Source of the DNA: JAFGED01 sp034430835
GTDB taxonomy: Bacteria; Chloroflexota; Anaerolineae; B4-G1
NCBI GenBank assembly: GCA_034430835.1
Contig: DAOUDX010000037.1
Location: 1-26,093 of the forward strand
Reading direction: 5' to 3'
Length of the DNA stretch: 26,093 bases
Shown piece by piece: positions 6,890 through 12,987 of this stretch. Under the pieces are notes generated by a model. That model ran no database searches, had not been told where the DNA came from, and saw only the letters and a list, made by a program, of their open reading frames with translations. Position 1 is the stretch's first letter. Every line of letters begins with the position of its first letter. Position numbers and translations under genes: made by a program.

Positions 6890-8758
6890 CCCGTACACCA
6901 CCAGCGTCAAAACCGCGAGCGCCAGGGCGATGGGTACCCACAGCAGATTCCGCCGCAGCCGCCCCGTGTGCCAGCGCTGCAAGACCCTGCTCAGGGCCAC
7001 GACGATGCACACGGCACGTTGCAGGAGACCTTCCAACCCCTCTCGTTCCACGACGCGATGAGCAACGAGCGCCCCATCCACCACAGCCCGCGCAGAGCGA
7101 CTTGTGATTTCTTCCAGGCCCTTGTGCTCCACAGTCCACGCGACACGCGCCCCGCTCACCACGGCCCGCACGACCAGACCCACGATCCGCTCGGCGATGC
7201 CGACCTCGACCACGGCACGCAGCACCTGGGCCGCCCGGGCCAACCCCTCTTCCAGATCGTACGCTTCCTCCACCATCCCCCCCTCTTTCCCCCCCATTGG
7301 GGGGGATGAAAGGGGGGGCAAGAGCCGCCACGCCGCCAGGCTCAGGGCGAGCACCGCCAGCAGCGCCGGGGCAGTGGCCGCGTAGCGCAGCAAGGTCAGA
7401 AGCGTGGGCAGGCTCGGCAGTGGCATCGGGCCGGCGGCAACCAGAGGTCCAAATGCCAGCCCGCCGGCCAAGACGACGCCACCCAAAAGCCCCACTGTCG
7501 CCCACTGCGTCCAATGCACTGCCGTTCCCTCCTCGGCTCCCGGCAGGGGCCGAGAAAGCCGCCAGGCCGTCTGCGCCGTCCACACGCCAATCAGCGCGAC
7601 GGCGGCCTGCGCGAGGAACAACGCGTCCAAGGGAACGCCTGCCTCCCGCGCCCACCAGGTGGTCAGCAGGCTGAAAGCCGCCAGCGCCAGCCCGCCCAGG
7701 GCAAAGAGACAGGCGCCCGCCCTGGAGCTTCTGGTCCGCCCGTCCTTACGGGCCACGCCGGCCGTGAGGAAGAGCAGCAAGCGCACCGGCGTCAGCACCA
7801 GCATCCCTACCCAGACGGCCGACTTGAGCCCGGCGGCGCCGGCGAAGAGAGCCAGCCCGCCCTGCACCGCACCAACGTAGACCAGCGCGGAGCGCGGAGC
7901 CGGCTGCGTCAGCGCGACGAGGGCAGCCACCGCCGCGCCGCCGGCGCCCAGCCAGAGCGACGCCATCTGCAGATAGCCGGTCGACGACAGCATAGGCGCA
8001 ACTCGATAGAGTAAGTACGCGCCCAGGTTGGGCACGACGGTGGCGTATAGCCAGGCCTGCGAGGCCAATGAAAGCCGCCGCCCCACCTGACTCCAGAGGT
8101 GGAGCGGCCAACCTCCCAGCTTGACCCACACCGCCAGGAGGAACCCCGTCGCTGCCCAGCGCAGTCGCACCTCGTCCAATGACAGCCCTGCCTCGAGGGC
8201 CGGGGCGATACCCAGCGTTCCGGTGGCATCCTTCAGAACGAGGATAGCAGCAAGCAATCCTGCGTCGCCCAGGCGCAGCAGGAGATAGCCACTCGACGCC
8301 AGGCGGATACCCGTCGAATCCCGCACCTCGACCAGCGCCATCAGGGCAACGCACAGCGCCACGATCTCCAGGGCGACGTAGCGGGCCAGAAAGTGATCGG
8401 TCAAGAAGGCGGCGTTGGCCGCGGCCAGGGCCACCAGCATCACGGCCCCGGCCAGGGGGGAGTACTCCGAGGCGCCAAGTAAGACAAGGAACGCCGTACA
8501 GGCTATCGCCAGCACGGCGTAGAGGTTTGTGGCACCGGCGGCCAAACCCATCGAGCCGGCACCGGGCAGCCATTCGATCGCAGTGACCGGCGTCCCTCCC
8601 TCACAGAGCAACAAAGCCAGCACACACAGCGCAGTCAGGCCGGCCCCTGCAATGCTAATTCGACGCGCAGCGACCGGGCGGGCGCACCACGATGCCGTGG
8701 CCACCAAGGCGCCTGCCAGCAAAGGCAACACCACGACACCCACGGCCAGCCCGCTCAT
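6884..8758 (-). CDS. Divergent NuoL-like membrane subunit
   Basis: The protein is about 624 residues. It resembles NuoL in overall plan: many membrane helices, then a long mostly amphipathic helical stretch (about 495-600, Glu/Arg/Val-rich), then a final helix (NLLWVPIALALAVLTLVVYGW) after LQRWHTGRLRR, like the lateral helix and last helix of NuoL. The central channel region is degenerate. The usual PLHxWLPDAM is replaced by KLGGWPLHLWSQVGRR, the HAAT-type helix by ASQAWLYATVVPNLGAYLLY, and the TM12 HAxFKAxLF by LVLTPVRLLLFLTAGVARK. A Lys next to GGWPLHLW and a Glu in YVALEIVALC remain. The ATG at 8758 overlaps the TGA of the NuoK-like gene; the same frame reads further upstream without a stop but runs through that gene. 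A repeat-encoded loop (LSSPPMGG) lies at about residues 480-495. Confidence 0.8.
   Translation of the reverse strand: MSGLAVGVVVLPLLAGALVATASWCARPVAARRISIAGAGLTALCVLALLLCEGGTPVTAIEWLPGAGSMGLAAGATNLYAVLAIACTAFLVLLGASEYSPLAGAVMLVALAAANAAFLTDHFLARYVALEIVALCVALMALVEVRDSTGIRLASSGYLLLRLGDAGLLAAILVLKDATGTLGIAPALEAGLSLDEVRLRWAATGFLLAVWVKLGGWPLHLWSQVGRRLSLASQAWLYATVVPNLGAYLLYRVAPMLSSTGYLQMASLWLGAGGAAVAALVALTQPAPRSALVYVGAVQGGLALFAGAAGLKSAVWVGMLVLTPVRLLLFLTAGVARKDGRTRSSRAGACLFALGGLALAAFSLLTTWWAREAGVPLDALFLAQAAVALIGVWTAQTAWRLSRPLPGAEEGTAVHWTQWATVGLLGGVVLAGGLAFGPLVAAGPMPLPSLPTLLTLLRYAATAPALLAVLALSLAAWRLLPPLSSPPMGGKEGGMVEEAYDLEEGLARAAQVLRAVVEVGIAERIVGLVVRAVVSGARVAWTVEHKGLEEITSRSARAVVDGALVAHRVVEREGLEGLLQRAVCIVVALSRVLQRWHTGRLRRNLLWVPIALALAVLTLVVYGW
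7276..7318. repeat. Near-perfect C/G palindrome inside the NuoL-like gene
   Basis: A run of C, TCTTT and another C run (ending CCATT) is mirrored by a G run, ATGAA and another G run, so the element can fold into a long hairpin. It is read in frame as the LSSPPMGGKEGG linker and shares its core with the repeat at 4768-4803. Confidence 0.75.
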
Positions 8759-9075
8759 CCCCTCAACCGATCCAGGCGATCCACGTCCCCTGACGAGTAG
8801 CGGCGAAAGACGTTGACGATCAAGGCCAGCGCGATAGCGATGACCACCGTCTCGACGACCAGCGCCGATGCCACCATGGTCTCGGCAAAGCGCACCTCCC
8901 CTCTGAGTTGGCCGGCGTGGATCAAGCCCAACACGACGCCCTGAAGCATGATCTTGAGCCCGATCACCTGCTTGATCGCGTTGCGCCGTGTGAGCAGGCA
9001 GAAAAGTCCGGTCAGGAACAGCAGCGTCATCAGCAAGATACTGATCATGTCGAGCCAGTAGAGGTCCCCGCTCAC
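8755..9075 (-). CDS. NuoK/MnhC-like small membrane subunit
   Basis: The 106-residue protein has three membrane helices (about 9-27, 36-53 and 66-90), the size and plan of NuoK, MnhC and HyfE. The second helix (KQVIGLKIMLQGVVLGL) and third helix (ASALVVETVVIAIALALIVNVFRR) carry the family pattern, including Glu in the third helix. The usual Glu of the second helix (IGLEIM) is Lys here (IGLKIM), which is worth noting because the two glutamates of NuoK form part of the proton path; group 4 and Mrp-type homologues vary at this site. It starts with GTG at 9075, overlapping the previous stop (GTGA), and its own stop overlaps the ATG of the NuoL-like gene. All three genes are therefore probably translationally coupled. 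Confidence 0.85.
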   Translation of the reverse strand: MSGDLYWLDMISILLMTLLFLTGLFCLLTRRNAIKQVIGLKIMLQGVVLGLIHAGQLRGEVRFAETMVASALVVETVVIAIALALIVNVFRRYSSGDVDRLDRLRG

Positions 9076-9326
9076 TCGGCACCATCCTCCCTATCTCTTG
9101 GCAACAGCGCGGCGATGCCCAACGCCCCCGCAAAGATCAAGCCCACCTGCGCGACCAAGTCGAGGCTACGGCTCTCCCAGAACCAGCGCCGGAACGCCCC
9201 ATCGTCCGCGGGCGCCTGCGCCGCCTCGCCGCCCCCAGGCGCGCCCACTGACAGTCGCCCGATGACCAAGCCGACGAGCGCCAGCGCAACGACGACACCA
9301 ACCCAAGCGAAGCGATCACGGTTCAC
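9072..9326 (-). CDS. Small membrane subunit, MbhE/MnhB-like position
   Basis: The 84-residue protein has an N-terminal membrane helix (about 7-26), a short polar region with Gly/Ala/Pro, and a second helix in DLVAQVGLIFAGALGIAALLP. In group 4 hydrogenase and Mrp operons a similar small subunit (MbhE or the N-terminal part of MnhB) follows the DUF4040 subunit, with an R-x-L/F-D motif near the second helix; here RSLDLVAQ fits that place. The identification rests on size, topology and gene order more than on sequence. The start is GTG at 9326, overlapping the end of the previous gene by 11 bp. Confidence 0.7.
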   Translation of the reverse strand: MNRDRFAWVGVVVALALVGLVIGRLSVGAPGGGEAAQAPADDGAFRRWFWESRSLDLVAQVGLIFAGALGIAALLPRDREDGAE

Positions 9327-9570
9327 GACGCCGCCCCCGTATGCGCTCGGTCAGGCTGATGGCAATGATAAACAGCACGCTGATCAGCCCGGCGCCCACG
9401 CCCAGCTCGAAGCCCCCGGCATAGGGAGCACCGCGCAGGAAGAACAACGCAGCGAGGGCCGCACTGCCGAGACCCAGCGCAACCGCAGACCATAGCAGGT
9501 CCCTGGAGAAGACTGCTACAATCGCCCCTGTGAGAACAATCACCGCTAGCGCAGCATAAGCGAGGATCAT
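9316..9570 (-). CDS. DUF4040/NuoJ-like small membrane subunit
   Basis: The protein has 84 residues when started at the ATG at 9570 (one more if the adjacent GTG at 9573 is used). It has three short membrane helices and the motif FLRGAPYAGGFELGVGAGLISVLFIIAI. This matches the place of the APDVAxTExxVGAG motif of DUF4040/MbhD subunits and the corresponding YAGA motif of NuoJ. It is the first structural gene of the six-gene operon, preceded by a terminator-like hairpin and a structured leader. NuoJ and MbhD help form the bend between the proton channels and the electron-transfer part of the complex, so its presence suggests that a partner module exists elsewhere in the genome. Confidence 0.75.
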   Translation of the reverse strand: MILAYAALAVIVLTGAIVAVFSRDLLWSAVALGLGSAALAALFFLRGAPYAGGFELGVGAGLISVLFIIAISLTERIRGRRREP

Positions 9571-9590
9571 CACACCATCCCTGAAGGAGA

Positions 9591-9623
9591 GACAAAACAG
9601 CCCGCCACGCCACGACGGCGGGC
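9591..9623 (-). terminator. Terminator-like hairpin before the ion-pump operon
   Basis: On the minus strand GCCCGCC (9623-9617), a 10-nt loop and GGCGGGC (9606-9600) are followed by TGTTTTGT. The hairpin is 20-30 bp before the first start codon and downstream of the leader hairpin, the layout of an attenuator. Confidence 0.5.
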
Positions 9624-9633
9624 GGGCCTTGTG

Positions 9634-9714
9634 CTAGAAGATCGCCTGCCAGGGCGCACTCGCCGTCCTGGTCAGGCCCCGGTCTTCAAGAAGCCGCGAG
9701 GCCTTCACTTGCAC
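9634..9714 (-). CDS. Possible 26-residue leader peptide
   Basis: A short frame from GTG at 9714 to TAG at 9634 encodes a basic peptide beginning MQVKASRLLEDRG and ending APWQAIF. It lies a few bases after the predicted transcription start and ends just before the terminator-like hairpin, the place of a leader peptide. There is no strong ribosome binding site and the same bases form an RNA hairpin, so it could be an accident. The frame is also open further upstream. Confidence 0.25.
   Translation of the reverse strand: MQVKASRLLEDRGLTRTASAPWQAIF
9637..9687 (-). ncRNA. Structured leader RNA
   Basis: On the minus strand three stacked helices can form: GAAGA (9687-9683) with TCTTC (9641-9637), GCCTG (9677-9673) with CAGGC (9648-9644), and CCAGG (9671-9667) with CCTGG (9653-9649). 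The last two are separated only by one bulged A, around a 13-nt loop. It lies between the promoter at 9719-9747 and the terminator-like hairpin. It does not match a riboswitch class I know. Confidence 0.45.
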
Positions 9715-9718
9715 CGAT

Positions 9719-9747
9719 ATTGTAGCACAACAGAACGGGCGGGGCAA
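9719..9747 (-). promoter_or_regulatory. Promoter of the ion-pump operon
   Basis: On the minus strand TTGCCC (9747-9742), a 17-bp spacer and TACAAT (9724-9719, within GCTACAAT). The same GCTACAAT -10 region is found at the radical SAM promoter. Transcription would begin near 9712, giving a leader of about 140 nt. Confidence 0.6.
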
Positions 9748-9785
9748 GTATTGCCGCCTGCGCGGTTTCGAAGCAATTCCAACGC

Positions 9786-10898
9786 TCAGTAATCGTGGGA
9801 GAGCAAGTGCCGGTTGCCGATGTGGACCGTCTGCAACCCTGCCGCGCGAGCGGCGGCCTCTGCCTGCTCCGCGTGGCGCACCGAGGTGCGCGGCAGGTCG
9901 GTGAAGAGAAACCGGGGCGCGAAGCCGAGCAAGACGTAGGGAATCGCCGGGTTCAGGTCAGCGATGAAGCGCGCGATGCGCCCCACCTCCTCGGCGTCCA
10001 CGTAGCCGGGCACCAGCAGCGTGCTGGCGACCATAGGCAGTGGAGAGGGCCGTTCGTCGAACCGTGCAGCCGCGCGGGCCATGTTCTCCAGCGTGCGGGC
10101 ATTGCCGACACCGGTGAGGGCACGGTGCAGCCCATCGTCGTACGCCTTGAGATCGAACTTGACGCAGCCGCCGGTGGCGAGGGAGTAATCGAGGGCGCGA
10201 TCCATCAAGCGGGGATGCGCCGTGGCGTTGGTCTCCCAGCAGACGACGACGCCCTGCCTGGCCAGAAGACGGCTGGCGGCCAGGGCATGGGCCATCTGGG
10301 CTGCCGGGTCGCCGCCAAAGTAGCAGACGCAGTAGGTACGCGGGTTGGCAGCATCCGCCAGTTCGGTTGCAGCGATCATTCTGGAACGCGCGGGGTCGGT
10401 CTCGCGGAAATGCCAGTTTTGGCAGTAGAGGCAATCCGCGGTACAGGCAGCGTAGAAGACGGCCAAGTTGTGCTTGCCGGACTGCGCGTGACCTGCGCAC
10501 GCTGCGCGTGCGGAGCAGAACGGATCGGCGACGCAGTTGGTGGGCAACGGGTCGCGATACCAGTGGAGCAGCCCACGAGCAGGGGTCCCCGCCAGATGAT
10601 GCAGCTTGCCGTCGCGCACCTGGCGCAGGCCACAGAAACCGCGCTCCCCCTCACCGATGACGCAGTCCTGAGCACACAGTCCGCAGCGGCGGCCATCCTC
10701 GGCACGCGGCGCGCGCTCCGGCAGGTCGAAGAGGCGGCGCGCTTCGGCGTGGGCCTCATCGGCAATCGCCAGCGCCTCTTGGGGGCAAGCACGGATGCAG
10801 TCCACGCACACCCCAAGCTGCGCGGCGATGAGACGGGAGCGGGTGCCGCAGAGCGCACAGACCTGGTCGGCCAACGGCTCAATGGGCGTGTTCCACAT
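9786..10898 (-). CDS. Radical SAM protein, PflA/AmmeMemoRadiSam-like
   Basis: The 370-residue cytoplasmic protein has the radical SAM cluster motif ACTADCLYCQNW (Cys 152, 156 and 159), as in pyruvate formate-lyase activating enzyme-type proteins (COG1180) including the AmrS group. The CGLCAQDCVIGEGERGFCG block (about 72-90) before it is typical of that group. An additional N-terminal Cys-rich segment (Cys 14, 17, 31, 34, 38) and cysteines at 122, 128 and 134 could bind further iron-sulfur clusters or zinc. The substrate is unknown. No MEMO or AMMECR1 partner is beside it, so AmrS function is not established. I prefer the ATG at 10898, which follows a GGGTAGGAG ribosome binding site; the longer frame runs through the promoter at 10923-10951. 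Confidence 0.8.
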   Translation of the reverse strand: MWNTPIEPLADQVCALCGTRSRLIAAQLGVCVDCIRACPQEALAIADEAHAEARRLFDLPERAPRAEDGRRCGLCAQDCVIGEGERGFCGLRQVRDGKLHHLAGTPARGLLHWYRDPLPTNCVADPFCSARAACAGHAQSGKHNLAVFYAACTADCLYCQNWHFRETDPARSRMIAATELADAANPRTYCVCYFGGDPAAQMAHALAASRLLARQGVVVCWETNATAHPRLMDRALDYSLATGGCVKFDLKAYDDGLHRALTGVGNARTLENMARAAARFDERPSPLPMVASTLLVPGYVDAEEVGRIARFIADLNPAIPYVLLGFAPRFLFTDLPRTSVRHAEQAEAAARAAGLQTVHIGNRHLLSHDY

Positions 10899-10922
10899 CT
10901 GGCAACTCCTACCCTCACCACG

Positions 10923-10951
10923 ATTGTAGCATCGGCCAGGGTAACGGTCAA
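10923..10951 (-). promoter_or_regulatory. Promoter of the radical SAM gene
   Basis: On the minus strand TTGACC (10951-10946), a 17-bp spacer and TACAAT (10928-10923). The start site would be about 20 bp before the ATG at 10898. It is back to back with the plus-strand promoter at 11000-11028. Confidence 0.75.
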
Positions 10952-10999
10952 CTATGGCCAGTCCCCTCCGATCCGACAAGGTGCAGCGGCCAATTCCGT

Positions 11000-11028
11000 T
11001 TGACAGACAGCAGCGGGGACAGTATACT
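11000..11028 (+). promoter_or_regulatory. Promoter of the first metalloprotease gene
   Basis: TTGACA (11000-11005), a 17-bp spacer and TATACT (11023-11028), a near-consensus sigma-70-type promoter. It gives a 5' leader of about 120 nt. In the leader CTCAGCGGAG (11103-11112) can pair with CTCCG (11131-11135) and CTGAG (11141-11145), partly covering the GAGGAG ribosome binding site at 11143-11148. Confidence 0.8.
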
Positions 11029-11155
11029 GATTGCGGTGACGAGACCGGCATCCCGCCGATGGTGCAGTGCATCGGGCGACTGCAAGATCATCGACGATCA
11101 TTCTCAGCGGAGACCTCAAGAACCCTTAGGCTCCGCCGATCTGAGGAGAGAAGTC

Positions 11156-12904
11156 ATGAAATTGCCACATCCTTCAGCAAGGCTCCATCACTGCCTGCTA
11201 TCGATACCGATTCTCTTGATAGTCCTTGTATCCAGCCTGCCTTTGGCACAAGCCCAGGAAGAGTTCCCCCAGCGGAACGCCTGGGCGCGGGTGACGCCTT
11301 CGGTCGTCTGGTGTGATGACCCAGGCTCCCTGGTGACGATCGAGGTGCACATCGTCGGGCGAGGCGACGTCGCCGCCGTGCAGGTCACCAACCGCAGCGA
11401 AGAGGATCGCTTCACGCTGTACGACGACGGCACCCACGGAGACGTGACCCCCGGCGACAACGTCTTCACCCTGTCCGGCGCGCAACTGTACTGCAACCCC
11501 TACCTGGTCGAGCCACAAGGGACTGCCTGGTGGCTGGGTTTCCTGCGCGTCACCCTGAAAGACGGACGCCAGCAGGGCAACAACTATGGGATCTCTGCCG
11601 GCATGGTCGATTCCCGCTTCAAGGGCGTCTTTCAGGTGCAAGACCTGGGGAATGGCCTTTCGGCGACGGCCTACGCCTTCTTCATCAACGACAGCCGTCA
11701 CGAGGTCATGGACGGCTACCCGGTGACACCGGTGGTGTGCGGGAAGAGCAACTTTGAGGCGTATCGCAAGCTGTACAGCATCCTGCCCGATGCCTTCGAC
11801 TTTGCGCTGCTGACCCCCGGCATGCAGATCCTGCGCCCAGATGGCTTCGGTGAGAACGTGCCCTACGACGTGCTGGTATCCAACTCCGTGCAGCACATCG
11901 GGCTGCCTACCATGAACAACTCGGCACAGTTCGGGTCGGCAGGGCGGCTGAAGAGCGTCATCTACCACTCGTTCGGCAGCATGGCGATCTTTGACCACGA
12001 GGTGGCCCACACGTGGGGAGCGGGTATCGGCACGTCCCTGGGGTTGATCGAGGAAGGGACAGCAGTGCAGGGCCACTGGAACAAGCTGAGCGACATCGGA
12101 GGGCAGCTCGGTGCCTACTACTTCTCCGACGGCGGATTGATCGGTCACTTTGCCGACAACGGCGACGGCACGTGGCGCCTGATCCCCAACACCGAAGTCG
12201 AGCCCTACGCCCCCATCGAGCTCTACATCATGGGACTGATCCCGCCCGAACAGGTCCCGCCGATCCACATCCTGGAGTCGCCCGACCTCAGCAATCCCAC
12301 GCGAATCACGGCCGCCTCGGTGCGCACGGTCACTATCGAGGACATCATGGCCGCTGAGGGCGGCCGCCGCGCCCCTGGCTACCCGGACACACAAACCGAG
12401 TTCAACCTGGCCTTTATCGTGACGCAGGACTGGGCGTACGATGACGCCGCGTACGCCTACTTTTCGCTGGTATCGCACGACCTGATGAGCCGCGAGGCCC
12501 CCCGGCCCTACAGCTCGCTCGCGCCCTTCTACTGGGCCACCGGCGGCCGGGCCACGCTGAACACGCGCCTGCCGGTAGACCTGCCCGAGCCCGCTTGGCC
12601 GACCGGCAGGGTCGCGCCGACACCTGCATCTACGCCCACGCCCGCGCCCACACCCGTCCCCACACCCATTGCCACCGAAGCCGGTGTGCCAACGCCGATC
12701 CCCACGCCCGCGCCCACGCCCGCCGCCACCGAGGCAGTCCAGCCAACGCCAGTCCCGACCACGGTGGCCACAGCTACGCCCACGACCACGTTCAAACCTC
12801 CAACCATCTGTGGCGCAGCGCCTTTGAGCCTGGTCCTGGGCCCTGGGCTTTGGGTATTGGCGGCGCGAAGGAGGCAAAGGCAAAATCAGCCTCACAGCGA
12901 CTAG
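11156..12904 (+). CDS. Secreted putative zinc metalloprotease with PT-rich linker
   Basis: The 582-residue protein has a signal peptide (residues 1-33, cleavage likely after AQA). A beta-rich domain follows, with LYDDGTHGDVTPGDNVFT (about 88-105), the pattern of bacterial 'choice-of-anchor X'/Ig-like domains. A larger domain carries HEVAH (281-285) and, 14 residues on, EEG (299-301). That is consistent with a zincin active site, though I cannot assign a peptidase family. The C-terminal part is a Thr/Pro-rich linker with repeated PTP units (about 510-557), a short hydrophobic segment (SLVLGPGLWVLAA) and an Arg-rich tail, resembling a cell-surface anchoring signal. The ATG at 11156 has a GAGGAGAG ribosome binding site; the frame is open upstream to 11000 but overlaps the promoter. 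A second metalloprotease follows 83 bp later. Confidence 0.8.
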   Translation: MKLPHPSARLHHCLLSIPILLIVLVSSLPLAQAQEEFPQRNAWARVTPSVVWCDDPGSLVTIEVHIVGRGDVAAVQVTNRSEEDRFTLYDDGTHGDVTPGDNVFTLSGAQLYCNPYLVEPQGTAWWLGFLRVTLKDGRQQGNNYGISAGMVDSRFKGVFQVQDLGNGLSATAYAFFINDSRHEVMDGYPVTPVVCGKSNFEAYRKLYSILPDAFDFALLTPGMQILRPDGFGENVPYDVLVSNSVQHIGLPTMNNSAQFGSAGRLKSVIYHSFGSMAIFDHEVAHTWGAGIGTSLGLIEEGTAVQGHWNKLSDIGGQLGAYYFSDGGLIGHFADNGDGTWRLIPNTEVEPYAPIELYIMGLIPPEQVPPIHILESPDLSNPTRITAASVRTVTIEDIMAAEGGRRAPGYPDTQTEFNLAFIVTQDWAYDDAAYAYFSLVSHDLMSREAPRPYSSLAPFYWATGGRATLNTRLPVDLPEPAWPTGRVAPTPASTPTPAPTPVPTPIATEAGVPTPIPTPAPTPAATEAVQPTPVPTTVATATPTTTFKPPTICGAAPLSLVLGPGLWVLAARRRQRQNQPHSD

Positions 12905-12987
12905 CAGGACCGTCAAGCTCAACATAGCGATCCCTGCCATTTGTGGTAGAATCGCCCGTGCTGAATTCTTGCTCGCAGGAGCCCTTC

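Noticed and set aside
6137..7309. A 390-residue plus-strand frame across the NuoM- and NuoL-like genes
   Set aside because: It crosses the junction of two real genes on the other strand and is Gln/His/Arg-rich; no start signals.
8759..9133. Longer N-terminus for the NuoL-like protein (749 residues)
   Set aside because: It runs through the whole NuoK-like gene in another frame; the ATG overlapping that gene's stop is more sensible.
9795..11003. A 402-residue plus-strand frame opposite the radical SAM gene
   Set aside because: Antisense to a gene with clear radical SAM cysteines; it also runs through the two divergent promoters.
11198..12940. A 580-residue minus-strand frame opposite the first metalloprotease
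   Set aside because: It has low-complexity Arg/Gly/Val composition and is exactly antisense to a gene with signal peptide, zincin motif and linker. GC-rich DNA commonly leaves such frames open.
12947..12952. Promoter for the second metalloprotease (TAGAAT)
   Set aside because: No acceptable -35 box at 16-18 bp; noted only as a weak possibility in the gene entry.
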